Below are positions 10,360-22,200 of a DNA stretch of 64,000 nucleotides, one piece after another (position 1 is the first letter of the stretch; each line of letters starts with the position of its first letter). The DNA lies in the NCBI GenBank assembly GCA_949316235.1, contig OX438744.1, forward strand, positions 28,158,278-28,222,277. The letters are read 5' to 3'. The notes beneath the pieces are model-generated. The model saw only the letters and a list, made by a program, of their open reading frames with translations. It searched no databases and was not told the origin of the DNA. Origin of the DNA: Oegoconia quadripuncta (taxonomy: Eukaryota > Arthropoda > Insecta > Lepidoptera > Autostichidae). Both the position numbers and the translations under genes were made by a program.

Positions 10360-11665
10360 TTCTTTATTGCACAGAATAATAAAAAGAAACAGGTAGAAAT
10401 AATGTACAAAGGTGAGCTTATCTTTAAGAGAGAACTCTTCCAATCAACCTCAGTGGTGGCTGGAACGGCATGGACGGTGAATAAAAAGGTGCATCTTCAC
10501 CGTATTCATCAGCTTTAAACTATTTTCCAGACCTCGAGGTCGGTTACTCTTAAAATCACATGATTTCAAAAAAATTGGTCTACCCACATTACATTGTGAC
10601 AACTATTGTCATAGTATTCCGTTTAATAAACTTTGTTTTCTAATAATAACTGTAATTATTAATTTTATAATATAGATATTAGCCATTATACCCTCGCAAC
10701 AAATTAGTAGACCACTGGCGTACATTCGTTATTTTAACCGTGTTATTGAATACTGCATGTAAATCCTTCAACGATTTTTCAATCAATATTTCCTTAGTTT
10801 CATAAACACACTTGAAAATAGTCAAGTTTTTTGAAGCCAGCAGACGTTGGGAATTTGCAGTTTACCTTAAGAAACTCGCTCTTTCTAATAATAGGGTTCC
10901 TGCAATATCGGAAACGTGCCTTTTGATAAATATAAATGATTTATTTGCTATTGAATATGGTACATTATAAGGTGTTAAGTACTGGTTATATCGCCTATTC
11001 AGCCACTTTTAATGGCATGCAAATATTTATAAATCTTAAAGCTATTACAGTCAAAATTAATTATTAAATTCATTGACATTATTCAAGTCGATTAAATTCA
11101 TAATATCAAATACATTACATAACTCAAGTCAGTTAAATTAATTAGTATTGAATGCATTACATAATTTATATTTCAACGTTATGATTCAAAAATTCCTTAA
11201 TTGAATATAATGAGTATTGGAGAAGCCACTTCTTCAATACCATCTTGAGTTTATTAAACTTTTACTAAACGCAAATTGTGAGCGAAAGGCTTCAATAAAA
11301 CAACCGATCACTTGAAACCGACTCGAGTGATCTTGATTTGTTTTAGTAATTGGAAAGGAAGAAATCCGTGGAAGAACGAAGTCAGCTATTAGTAAGTTGA
11401 AGTAACAGTGCCCCATAGTTTGAAGAACTGATGGCCAATATTAAGGTTCTCAAGTGGAGACCACGGACCGACAAGTTGCGTAGGATGGATAGGATAACTT
11501 GCTGAAGGTCGCGAAGGAATAGCTGCAGGCCGCTTTCCGCTGGTTCCTGGAAATCTGGGTCCTATGGCTGACGTGATGATGAAGTACTTATCAAACACAT
11601 TGCCATTAAAAACAGTATAACCTGTGAATTTCTTGGGCTTCTTCAAGGAAGAATGGAATACCAAA
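10360..11665. other. No gene; possible LINE tail
   Basis: 10356-10440 resembles a reversed LINE 3' end (CTTTATTGCACAGAATAATA). 11400-11670 has an open minus frame I cannot assign. Confidence 0.4.
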
Positions 11666-11670
11666 TCCCT

Positions 11671-11817
11671 GGGCCCCGATTCCTGCCCATTCGACATTTC
11701 ACTGTCGATAGACATTAATAGGTATGTCACTGTTGCCCTCGCATATAACTGTGAAAGAGATAGACATGCCAATGTCTGTCGACAGTGAAATGTAGAGTAC
11801 TCGAGAATCTGGGTCCC
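11671..11817. mobile_element. MITE-R copy 1
   Basis: Inverted ends GGGCCCCGATTC and GAATCTGGGTCCC; inside, CATTTCACTGTCGATAGACA matches its complement TGTCTGTCGACAGTGAAATG. Confidence 0.75.
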
Positions 11818-13036
11818 GGTAGCTTAAAAAAATTACTATTATCAATTGTATAACATAAAGAAATGTATTCAAACTGTAATTTTTACAATATTATAATTCA
11901 ATGCTACGATCTAAATTCAGACTATAGGCTAGTGGTCTGTCATTTACTTGTCACGACTGTCCATAAATAACGCTAAGAGAACCTTGCAAATGTAGTGGTA
12001 TCATCACCGATACGTGTAACGTGTCTTAGACATTCAGGTGACAAACGCACCGCTTTGTACTTAATAAGTACAAGTCAATAGAAAACTTCTATTTACGTGT
12101 TCGAACTTGCCACGGGGCAGGTATCTCGTCATAATATAACACCACAGACATTATATTGGACAAGATAACGCAAGTAAATCGCCAATTCTAACGCTGCTAA
12201 ATTCACTAGCAAATCAAAAAGGTTAATGGCGTAGGAAGGCGGAGTATGAAGAGATTGGAGAGTGACAGCACGGCGCTTACGTATTACGTTTGCTTTCATT
12301 ACAACTTCCCGCACTTGCGTTGTCTAAACCAGTATATGTCAGTGGTATACACTACGTATACCAACCGTACATACACAACTAAATATGAGAGGTTTACCTT
12401 ATCCTGATTTATTCTCTAACCATATTTACTTAACCATAGTAATGTATCATCACCCAATCGCGTTTGATTCAATGAATTAAATTCAAATATAAATAATATA
12501 TTACTGTAGGTGTAGTCAACATGGGTATGTCAAATATTATGCGGGGTATGTTGTTTTCTGACAACACACGAGTTATAAATAATACGTAAATTTTTTTAAT
12601 CGTTTCAATTGTTTTGATTGTAAATGTACTCGTACGTATATGTCACAGACCACCCATTCCCTAGACCTGACATCCGAGAGAAATTCGCCAAAACGCCGAG
12701 AAATTGCTCATTTTGTTGAACATTATTATGGATTTAATAAACTCACAATATTCGATGTCAAAGGTTATATATTATCATTGTGTAGTCTCCAAGGCCACCC
12801 TTGACCTCCTTCCTAATTTGACAGATTTTCTTTTAAAGAAATACTTCCGCATTACACATCTATTGGTGTAGGTGGTCTGTGGAATATAATAATTAATTTT
12901 ATCAAAAACTATAAACTCATAAGTCAAGTTCCATTGAATAAGAAGTCTGATCTCACTTCACTTAGTTTTGACGAGTGAATAGTAACGAATTGAGATACTA
13001 CTGAATTGTAAAAGAATTTTCTAATACGGCAGATGG
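11818..13036. other. 3' flank of the ABCD gene
   Basis: Expected to hold the 3' UTR. Candidate minus-strand poly(A) signals are near 12738 and 12413. No other gene is seen. Confidence 0.5.
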
Positions 13037-13250
13037 TCAGTGTGCCTCTATTTCCGTGGGCGCTGGCGTGGTCGCAGTGGGAGTCTGCGTGGTCGTAGCC
13101 GGAGACTGCGTGGCCGCAACGGGAGTCTGCGTGGTCGCAGTGGATGACTGCGTTGTCACCAGGGCGGTCGACGTGAGCGCGTCCTTCTCCAACGGCCGGA
13201 CCGACCAGTTGCCAGCGCCGTCGAATTCGAGTACATGTGTATGGTATTTC
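13037..13250 (-). CDS. ABCD1-like: ABCD exon 14 (residues 729-799), stop and heptad-repeat tail
   Basis: It begins [16 protein letters not shown], matching the human WKYHTHLLQFDGEGGW. After residue 750 it becomes a tail of about four imperfect 7-residue repeats of the type TTQTPTA, encoded by a 21-bp minisatellite (about 13060-13150), and ends EIEAH then TGA. The conserved human tail (LTEEKQRLEQQLAGIPKMQ region) is absent. Confidence 0.9.
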
Positions 13251-16200
13251 CTAAAAGAAAGAAATAGTCAATATAGTAAACTATTTTAAATTCAATTAAG
13301 CGTTTGCGGGATGGGTCTTGCACGTACACTTTATACATTGATCAATAAATTTAAGAAAATGCCGTACAGGGAACGGGAATAGACCACAGAAATCTAAATA
13401 ACAAGGCAAGTGCACCAATAAACGCACAAGATTGCAAATGGTATTGAGTAGGTTTCGTTAATAGTCACATTACTAAATCCGTTTATGTCGTAAAAAGTAT
13501 AATAACAAACAAGGAAATCTACTTCTAGTCAATTTAAATATCTGAAGATGAGTACATTTTTATCTTGTCAGGACAATTTATTGAACATTTTTATTTGATA
13601 CAACCTGTTTGTAACTTCGACAGTCTGGTTTTTTTTTGAGATTGACTGGATACCATTTTTGCCACAGTATCTCCTGATGGAAAGTGACGATGCTGTCAAA
13701 GATGAACCACACGATCTCAGTAAATGCCTTCTCATTCTGCTCTTGAAGATTCCAAGATTTATAGGATTTTAGAATCTACAACATATGAGTGGAAACTCGC
13801 CCCGTGCCAAATAGTCCGAAGGTGGAATGGCGGTGGTTGTGGAATTTCAACACACAATCACCGAAATGCATTCTATTCTTATGTTCACCATGTGGATGAA
13901 CATGTGCCCAAAGTCATTTCGATCCAGTCGAGATCTTTTATTTGCCCTTGGTTTAGTCTGCCAAGTTATGGGCATCACCGGTCGTATAATGATGATGCTT
14001 CCGACCGATTTCAGCCATGGCGACCACTTAGTTCTTAATCGGTTTGGCGCTGGTGCGCTCGAAGATGGCTAACATAGCCGATCTTGGTCTTGTAATATAA
14101 AGTAGAGGAAAGAGCATATAGTTCGAAGGTATCCTTTGCCTAGGTGATACAAACGTCTTACGGTCATAGCGACGCAATCACACAGGTGTTTCATTGATTC
14201 CCTTTCTCTGTTCCATGCTCTGCATACATTTTCAGCTAAGCCGATCGTAAATAAGAGGTCCCTCAAACCATAGCTTCTAGTATACGCATCCATTATGAAA
14301 CAGGTTTGCTCTCTATTCAACCGGCAGGCTAATATATTTTTGAATATGTGTGGTTGTCTAATTTGCTGTATTCCTTAAAGTATATTGCTCCCTAACATAG
14401 GTATTTAGATTCATGTAAATGGTGATCATATATAGTCCGACAAATGGCTCCGGTCCAATTAATGTTTGTTCCGACATCATCCTGGCAAGACATACATGAT
14501 GAAATGCTGATGGAAATGTTTTACATTATATATCAGTCATGAGACTTACCACACGCTCGGCCTGTGCGTGATGGAGAGTAATGTGATACCCTCTTTGACA
14601 GCCTCCTCGTACATCACCACCTCCGTCTCCATGGACACCGCGCTGGTGCATTCGTCCAGCAGGGCGTATACTGGCCTATGGGGACGAAATACATAATTAT
14701 TACAAGTCATAGACGTTTGTACAAATATTTATCAGATTAGCGCTCATAATACAGACTTTGTCTAGTTAGGAATTAGATATTAGACGTATGTGATGTTAGA
14801 ACAGATATAGTGGTATTCATCTATTTTGGTGACTTCAAAAAAGGAAAAAATCGTGCCACTGTAGTTACGTGAAGAAGCGTAAAGTGTAAGTTAACCAATA
14901 AGTTCAATATTTTTAGTGAGGATACTGGTGACTCCGAAATATAGGTTGGTGCTTTAAAAGCAAAGGAATTCTTTAGATGTCTGAGTGTGATAGTGCTGCA
15001 CCGACTAAGGACCTTGATTTTTCGTCATTTGAAGATTGTGCGGTAAGCAAACGTAAGTGTTTAAAATATTTATTTGGATGACGGCTCTTTTCTGACCAGC
15101 TACGGGCGCAAACATGGTGGGCACTAGCTAAACGGTCATTTAATAATTAATACGCCAAAACCAGGCAAAATAGCCAACTTCAGTAAGCTTTCGATTGGAG
15201 TGCATCATCAGATATTTACCAAAAAAATAATATATATAAATCCACCCTGGCCCATTCAAACGAAAGAAGAATTATTGAAATCGGTACACCCATGTCGGAG
15301 ACATCGCGGATAAATAATAAAAAGGAGGTCGCAGATTCGATTTTTAGGTTTACTTGGTAGTAGGATATTTTTAAATATCAGATACCATAATCTTATTGAA
15401 GTCTGCTGCAAAGATGCAATGTTTAAAGTATTTTGTTGGGTTCCGGCTGCTCGAGGATAAGATAGCTAGTCCCCCAAATAAGTTGGAAGATTTCAGGTGA
15501 GCGCACTTCCGCCTTCGCCTTCAACTTCGCTTTACATCAGGTGCGGTTGGAGTTCAGCCTAAAGCCGTTGCGCATAAAAAATACAAGCGAATAGATAATC
15601 TTCTTTTCCACAACCCACAGCTCCCGACGCAGTGACACCGACCTGTGGTAGAACATCCTGGCCATGGCCATGCGCTGCTTCTCCCCGCCCGAGAGCGTGG
15701 CGCGCCAGTCCCGGACGGCGCGCAGGCCGCCCAGGCGCGCGGCGGCCGCGTCCAGGCGCACGGCGCGCAGGATGCGCTGCGCCCGCGCCTCGGCCGCGCC
15801 GTCCGCCGGGCCCGCGCGCGACGGGTACGTCACCTGGTCCAGCAGCGAGCCCTGCGACATGTACGGCCTGCGCCACAAACAAGCAGGTTTCATATTATGC
15901 TCGAACATTTAAACAAAAATGGGTGAGGCAAAATATTTTACGTCGATCGATATGGACAACGGATTTCACCAAATTCCATTGTAAGAGGAGTCGATTAAAT
16001 ACGCCGCCTATATGGCACCGGATGGCCTCGACGAATTTCTAAAAATGCCATTCGGCATTCGCAGTGACCCCTCGATGTTCAGACTTCCTCTAGTATACAT
16101 TGAAGATCTGCTTATCCCTCTCTCGCTTTCCCATTGATTATATGTCGGAAATCCGTGAGTACAACATTACAATATTTCAACCACGCCATCCGCGCTATCA

Positions 16201-19200
16201 GTACCGCCGCTTTACGATCAATCTGAAGAAGCGTAAAGTTTAGTGAATTCGCCTATACCCTGTACCATAAAACAAGTGTGACAATTTATGACTTCAGCAA
16301 GTCACTTCTACAGGTTTGTAGTAGCACTACAAATGGGTCAAAGCTTAGTGTATTAGATTACTCATTTGAGCAAAACACTGATTTTCAGCTATCCCCTATT
16401 TTCGTATCCGATGTACGAAAAATGGGAATGCACGAAATGACATATATACATAACGCCACAACTTTTATCGCAAGTGGTCAGAGATATACATACTAGTTTG
16501 GGTGTTCCAAACATTAAGAATTTAACGGTTGAAACAACAACCACAGTTTACCTGTCGAAATAAAAAGCTGGTTGGATCTACTCTTTTACGTGACGAAACC
16601 ATCAAGATCTGATTTTTAAACCATTGTATTTATATGACCCCACTTTACAAAACGAAGTGACACACAAACGCCGACACTATTCTGATACAAAAAGTTGATA
16701 ACACATCAAAACAAAGTAGCATATTGCTCAAAATATAATTCATATAATCTAGACACCTCGGCTATGCAATATTCTAAAGCATCAATTATTAGAAATAAAC
16801 TTTTAAAAGATAAATTTCTCGGGGATTCGCTTTTCAATTGATGTTATACAGGGTGAATTGAAATTCGTGTAGTTCCCATTAACCATTGACCTTTAGTATG
16901 GAAGTCCAACAATTTTCGGCTGAATTCGGCTATGCTTCTTAGTGGAAAATTGTTGGACTTCCATACTAAAAGTGGTTTCAGAATGGTTACTTTGTATGGG
17001 TAATCGAATTTTTTTTTGATCGAATTCGACTATGGTTCCTTGGGGAACGTTGATCGTATTCAAGAGTGACGTCACCAGCAAATGGGAATTACATGAATTC
17101 AAATTCAGCGTGTAGAGAGAATGGGAGGCGCACCTCTGCGGTATGTAGAACATGATGGGGCGCGAGGAGCAGTGGTCGGTGTCGGCCAGGTTGGCCTCGT
17201 CGGCGCAGTGTGCGCAGGCGCAGGGCCGCGGCACCTCCAGCTCGCCGCCGAACACGGGCCACAGCCCCGATATTATGCGGAACAAACTGCGGAAACAGAA
17301 ACAAACATTTTTTTTTATATTTGTATATTTATTTTATTTACTTATAACACAATCAAAGGACTTTATTTAACCGCCTCCGTGGCTCAATGTAAACAATAAT
17401 GGGTTTACGATTCGGAGGTCGCGGGTTCGATCCCCAGCGGGGTACATGTTTAAGTACTCGGTTTGGTTGGTGGTAGAGCATTTTAAATGTCCGCCTGACT
17501 AGCTACCACCATCTTATCTAAATCTGCCGCCAAGCAGCAATGTTAATAGCATTGTTGTGTTCCGGTTGTCAGAGATAAGATAGCCAATCCTGCAAATGTG
17601 TTTCCGGTTTTCCGGGTCAGTACGCTTTCACCTTCGACCTCATCTTCACTTAACATCAGGTGTGATTGAGGTCGAGTACCAACCCGTTGTGCATAAACAA
17701 AAAGACTTTATTTAACACCATTTCACTGAAACAAAGCACTCGACTAAACCATTATTAGACAGTAGGAACCCAAATAGATCGTAATCGGTGCTAGGGTTAA
17801 CTATACAATTTAACTCAAGTCTATTTTCATTGTGTGACGTTTGTGTAATTATTCTAATTTTAGCTAAAAAATTTGAAAATGTGGAGATCTTTGAATTTGC
17901 ACGAAATCATGATCGGAAATGACACGTGTCATCTTCTACCGAATTTTGGAACCATTTGAGAGCTGTAATGAAAATTTTATCGAAAAGTCAAATTCATTAG
18001 AGATATTTTGTACAAGAACACTGACGTCAAAACGCGTAAATTTAATTTAAGCGGAAATTTTACACTACCCATGTATTTCATTTTAAAGATACATCTTTGA
18101 TGATATTAGTGTAAAATCTGTTGGTTAACCTAACAAATAAAATTATACTAACCCACAGCTGTCAAACTTACGAAAATTCGGATTGTAGTATGCAAATGAT
18201 TTAACTTATCGACATTGAAATAAAAACGTTTTCGCTTGCACAATGAATAACTCAAAACTAATGCGAAAGATGGACTTTCTGATCTTAAGATATCCTTGGA
18301 CATATTACGATATAATTGGCGTGAATTTCGTATGTATTTCATGAGGCGCAAATCCCGTCTAATGTGCTTAAAGAGTATAACGTATTGAGAGTGTATAAAA
18401 ACCTGACCTCCATGACTCCCCTGGATCCGCAATTGCTATCATAACTTGACTATTTAACAGCCTATTAGTATGATCATTGGCAGACTGACCTCGATTTGCC
18501 GCAGCCGTTGGGGCCGACGATGAGCAGATGGGTGCCGGGCGCGATATCCAGCGTGACGCCGCTGGCGACCACGTCACATGCTGGCGTTACTATCGGCACG
18601 TTCCGCAGGCGGATGGCCAGGTCGTTCGTATAGATTATTTTGCCTATAACAAGCAATCATGAAAATTTTGTATTAAATAAAAAAGATTTTAGTAGATCAG
18701 ATCTATTAGATATACCATAGAGTTATTTAAAGAATAGTAGATTAGGCGTACACAGATGATAGTGGGGATTTATAATACACAAAATACATGGTAAATATAG
18801 GGTATAACAAAATTAACCCGACAAACTTTGGCAATTGCACGTACATGACAATAAAATAATATATTATATATACAGGGCGTCCCAAAGTTATGGGACATGA
18901 AGGGGAAGTACCTTAAATATCGTAGATAGTGAATTTTGCTCAAAGAAGACTTTATGTTATTTTTAAAAGTTAGTAATTCTGCATTCATAGATTTTCTAAA
19001 AATTACTTGCTTCGGCTGGGAATCGAACCGACTTAAATGTGAAAAAAAAAACACCCTACTTTTATGATGCCAATCGAAAGAATAGCTAAAAAATAATAAC
19101 TCTGCCTAAGTAACATAGTATTTTAAAAGAAAGGAACAACATAAAATGATTGAGTCAAATTTCAAGAAAGTTATTTATTGCCGACGACGTTCGAAAAGTA

Positions 19201-22200
19201 GCGATATTATCATTCCAAAGATAGCATTGATTATTCGTAAATAAGTACCCACTTCATAAAATAGGTACTAACATAGTTTTCCTTATTATAAGTGCACGTG
19301 TAGATGAAATGATAAAACTTGTATTTCAATACGTCCTCTGTAAGCTAGACAGAAGGCAAATTAAAAACAAAAATAAATAATTTATAATTTGAAAATGGAA
19401 CAGTTTATGACAGCGTTTGTTTGAATGCATACTTTTTAAGATATTTTAAAAAGAAGTGATATTTTTAAATGTTGTTCTTAAATTTGAAAATGGAACAGTA
19501 TGTGCGAGCGTTTGTTTTTCGGATATTGATCTGTTTAGTCTCAATTCACTTACACAAGTGTTATTGTGTTAATTTATTGCGAACATGGCATATCAAGTAA
19601 GTTTTGATCTAATGGAAGCATATTTTTTGAACGATAAAGATATCTCTAGAAGTTTGCGGTGGTATGGCGTAAAATATCCTGATAGACAAATACCGTCTCG
19701 TAAAGTTTTGAAAAGGCTTGTGAACAATTTGAAAACTCTGGGACGTTTCGATAAACGCCCAAGAGAACCACAGCAAGAAAACCATACGATCAACGACGAA
19801 GAACTTGGTATTTTAATTTACTTTTCGGCTTTTCCGAAAGCATCGGTGAGAGAAGGAGAACATGAAATTGGAGTTTCAAAAAGTAAAATACACCGTGTAT
19901 TAAAAAAACACGGTTTTAAGAGTTATGTTGAAGGACGATTGGTTCAAAAATTACTTCCGGGCGATACAGAAAGGAGAAAAAATTTATGTCTTGATATCCA
20001 GGCACGATTGCTCGAAGATCCAAATTTTTTGGATAATATTATTTGGACAGACGAATCTAACTTTAGCAATAACGGTATGTATAACCGCAACAATAATCGT
20101 ATTTGGTCTAAAGAAAATCCCCTACGAGTGACTGAAACTAATAACCAAGTGCGTTTTTCACTCAACTGTTGGTGCGGACTTTTAAAAAACCGGGTTTTCT
20201 TAATCCATTTTTACCAAGGAACCTTGAACACAGAAAAGTATTTAGGAATACTTCAAATTTTAAGGGATAAGATAAGAAACCATTCCGCGGCGGAGCAAGA
20301 AAACTTAATTTTCCAACAAGATGGAGCTCCGGCTCATAATAGTCGGAGAGCAGCAGATTTTCTAAATGAATGTATTCCTACATGGATTGGTACAAATGGA
20401 CCGATTAGATGGCCGGCCAGATCCCCGGACCTCACACCATTAGATTTCTTCTTTTGGGGATACGTGAAAGATATGCTATACAAAAAGCGATACGAGAACG
20501 TAGGCGAGTTGCAAACAGAATTGTGCCATATCACATCGAGTGTTCACCATAAAATGATTAGAAAATCAACAGGCAGCGGGCTCATTAAAAGATTGGCGAT
20601 TTGCGTAAGACAAGAGGGATCACATTTTGAGCATTTAATTAATTAATTTACAAAAAAATACCTACTTAATTGACTACGGCAGTTTCATGTATGTTTTTTA
20701 TTTGATTAAAATGATTAATTTCACGTTGTTCCTTTCTTTTAAAATACTATGTTACTTAGGCAGAGTTATTATTTTTTAGCTATTCTTTCGATTGGCATCA
20801 TAAAAGTAGGGTGTTTTTTTTTTCACATTTGAGTCGGTTCGATTCCCAGCCGAAGCAAATAATTTTTAGAAAATCTATGAATGCAGAATTACTAACTTTT
20901 AAAAATAACATAAAGTCTTCTTTGAGCAAAATTCACTATCTACGATATTTAAGGTACTTCCCCTTCATGTCCCATAACTTTGGGACGCCCTGTATATATA
21001 TTACATAGACAATAAAAATATAGTTAACGAGTAAAAAAATTAAATGAAAGTGCAAATGAAAATACAAATTAACAGACTTACTTCATTTCGATTGTACCTT
21101 ACTTTATCAATGAGAAAAAACAGGCAACGTTCCATTGATATGGAAGCCGCCAAAGGGGATGGCGAGTGGCGGGTGGCGGGGCACAGGGCGCAACCAATCA
21201 CAGCAAGCGAGTGGTCGCCTTTCGGCGTCTTCTAAGATACCGCGGCACGTGCGGCCATTAAGGTCCAACTCACAAAATTGACATTTCTAAATTTTATTTT
21301 TTGAATAAAATCTGTTAACTTTACTGTTTTATATTTTTCGTAATAGGTACATTTTATACATATACACTGTAAAGTTTGTCGGGTTAATTTTGTTAGACCT
21401 TATATATCACTTGATATAAAAACCTTACGTCGGCCATGTAGGACCAATGCTCAGTTTCTACGTCAAAGTGTACATCTGGAGCATTGCATATGGAAGTGAA
21501 ACGCGGACTATGACACAACGTGATAGAGAAAAATATGGTATTGGCGAAGAATGGAGAGAATAAGCTGGATGGAAAGAAAGAGCAATGAAGAGGTGCTGCG
21601 GATGGTTAATGAGAAGAGAGTGTTTTTGAAGATCATTGAAAACAGAAGGGGAAAGATACGACACGTCATCTGATACGACACGAAAACTTTATTAAGAACA
21701 CCATTGAAGGAAAAGTGGAGAGGAAGAGTGGGAGGCCTAGAAGAACAAGTAAAGGAAAAAGTAAATGCCGTGTCGTATCAAGAAGTCAAAGAAAAGGCGG
21801 AATGTAGAGAAGTATGAAGGACTTCACCGATAAGAGCATAGCTCTTAAATATAAGAGAGAGAGAGAGTTATAAAAATATTTCATTAACATGTAAAGTTCT
21901 AATTATTGTGTTCTATTGTTATCATAAAAAAAATATTGTAAATTATTTTGCGCAATAAAGAGTATTTGTATTGTGTTGTTAAACCTCCACAAGGTTCACA
22001 TTAAGGTGGTCAATGGCATGACCATGATACATACATATGAGCGTTTTGAATCATGAAGTTTATACCTCCTAAGGATCCTCAATTTGGTTGTCAATGGGAA
22101 TTATTTCTGCTTTCCTTTCTAGCTTACCCATTGGCACGGGTTGATTGTCCCGGAAGGTGACTTGGAAGGCTCCGGGAGCAGAGCTGGTCACGTGGACCCC

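Larger units (their letters stand above)
18797..21404. mobile_element. MITE-U copy interrupted by mariner-type copy 1
   Basis: Left end 18797-18872 (AACAAAATTAACCCGACAAA) and right end 20993-21404 (TTTGTCGGGTTAATTTTGTT) match a continuous copy at 32488-32974, so the mariner-type element landed inside it. Confidence 0.88.

Noticed and set aside
13056..13289. Plus-strand Val/Gly/Cys-rich frame
   Set aside because: Antisense of the Thr/Gln/Pro repeat tail of ABCD exon 14.
15632..16042. Long Arg/Ala/Pro-rich plus-strand frames
   Set aside because: Antisense to GC-rich ABCD exon 12; stop codons are simply rare in that composition.
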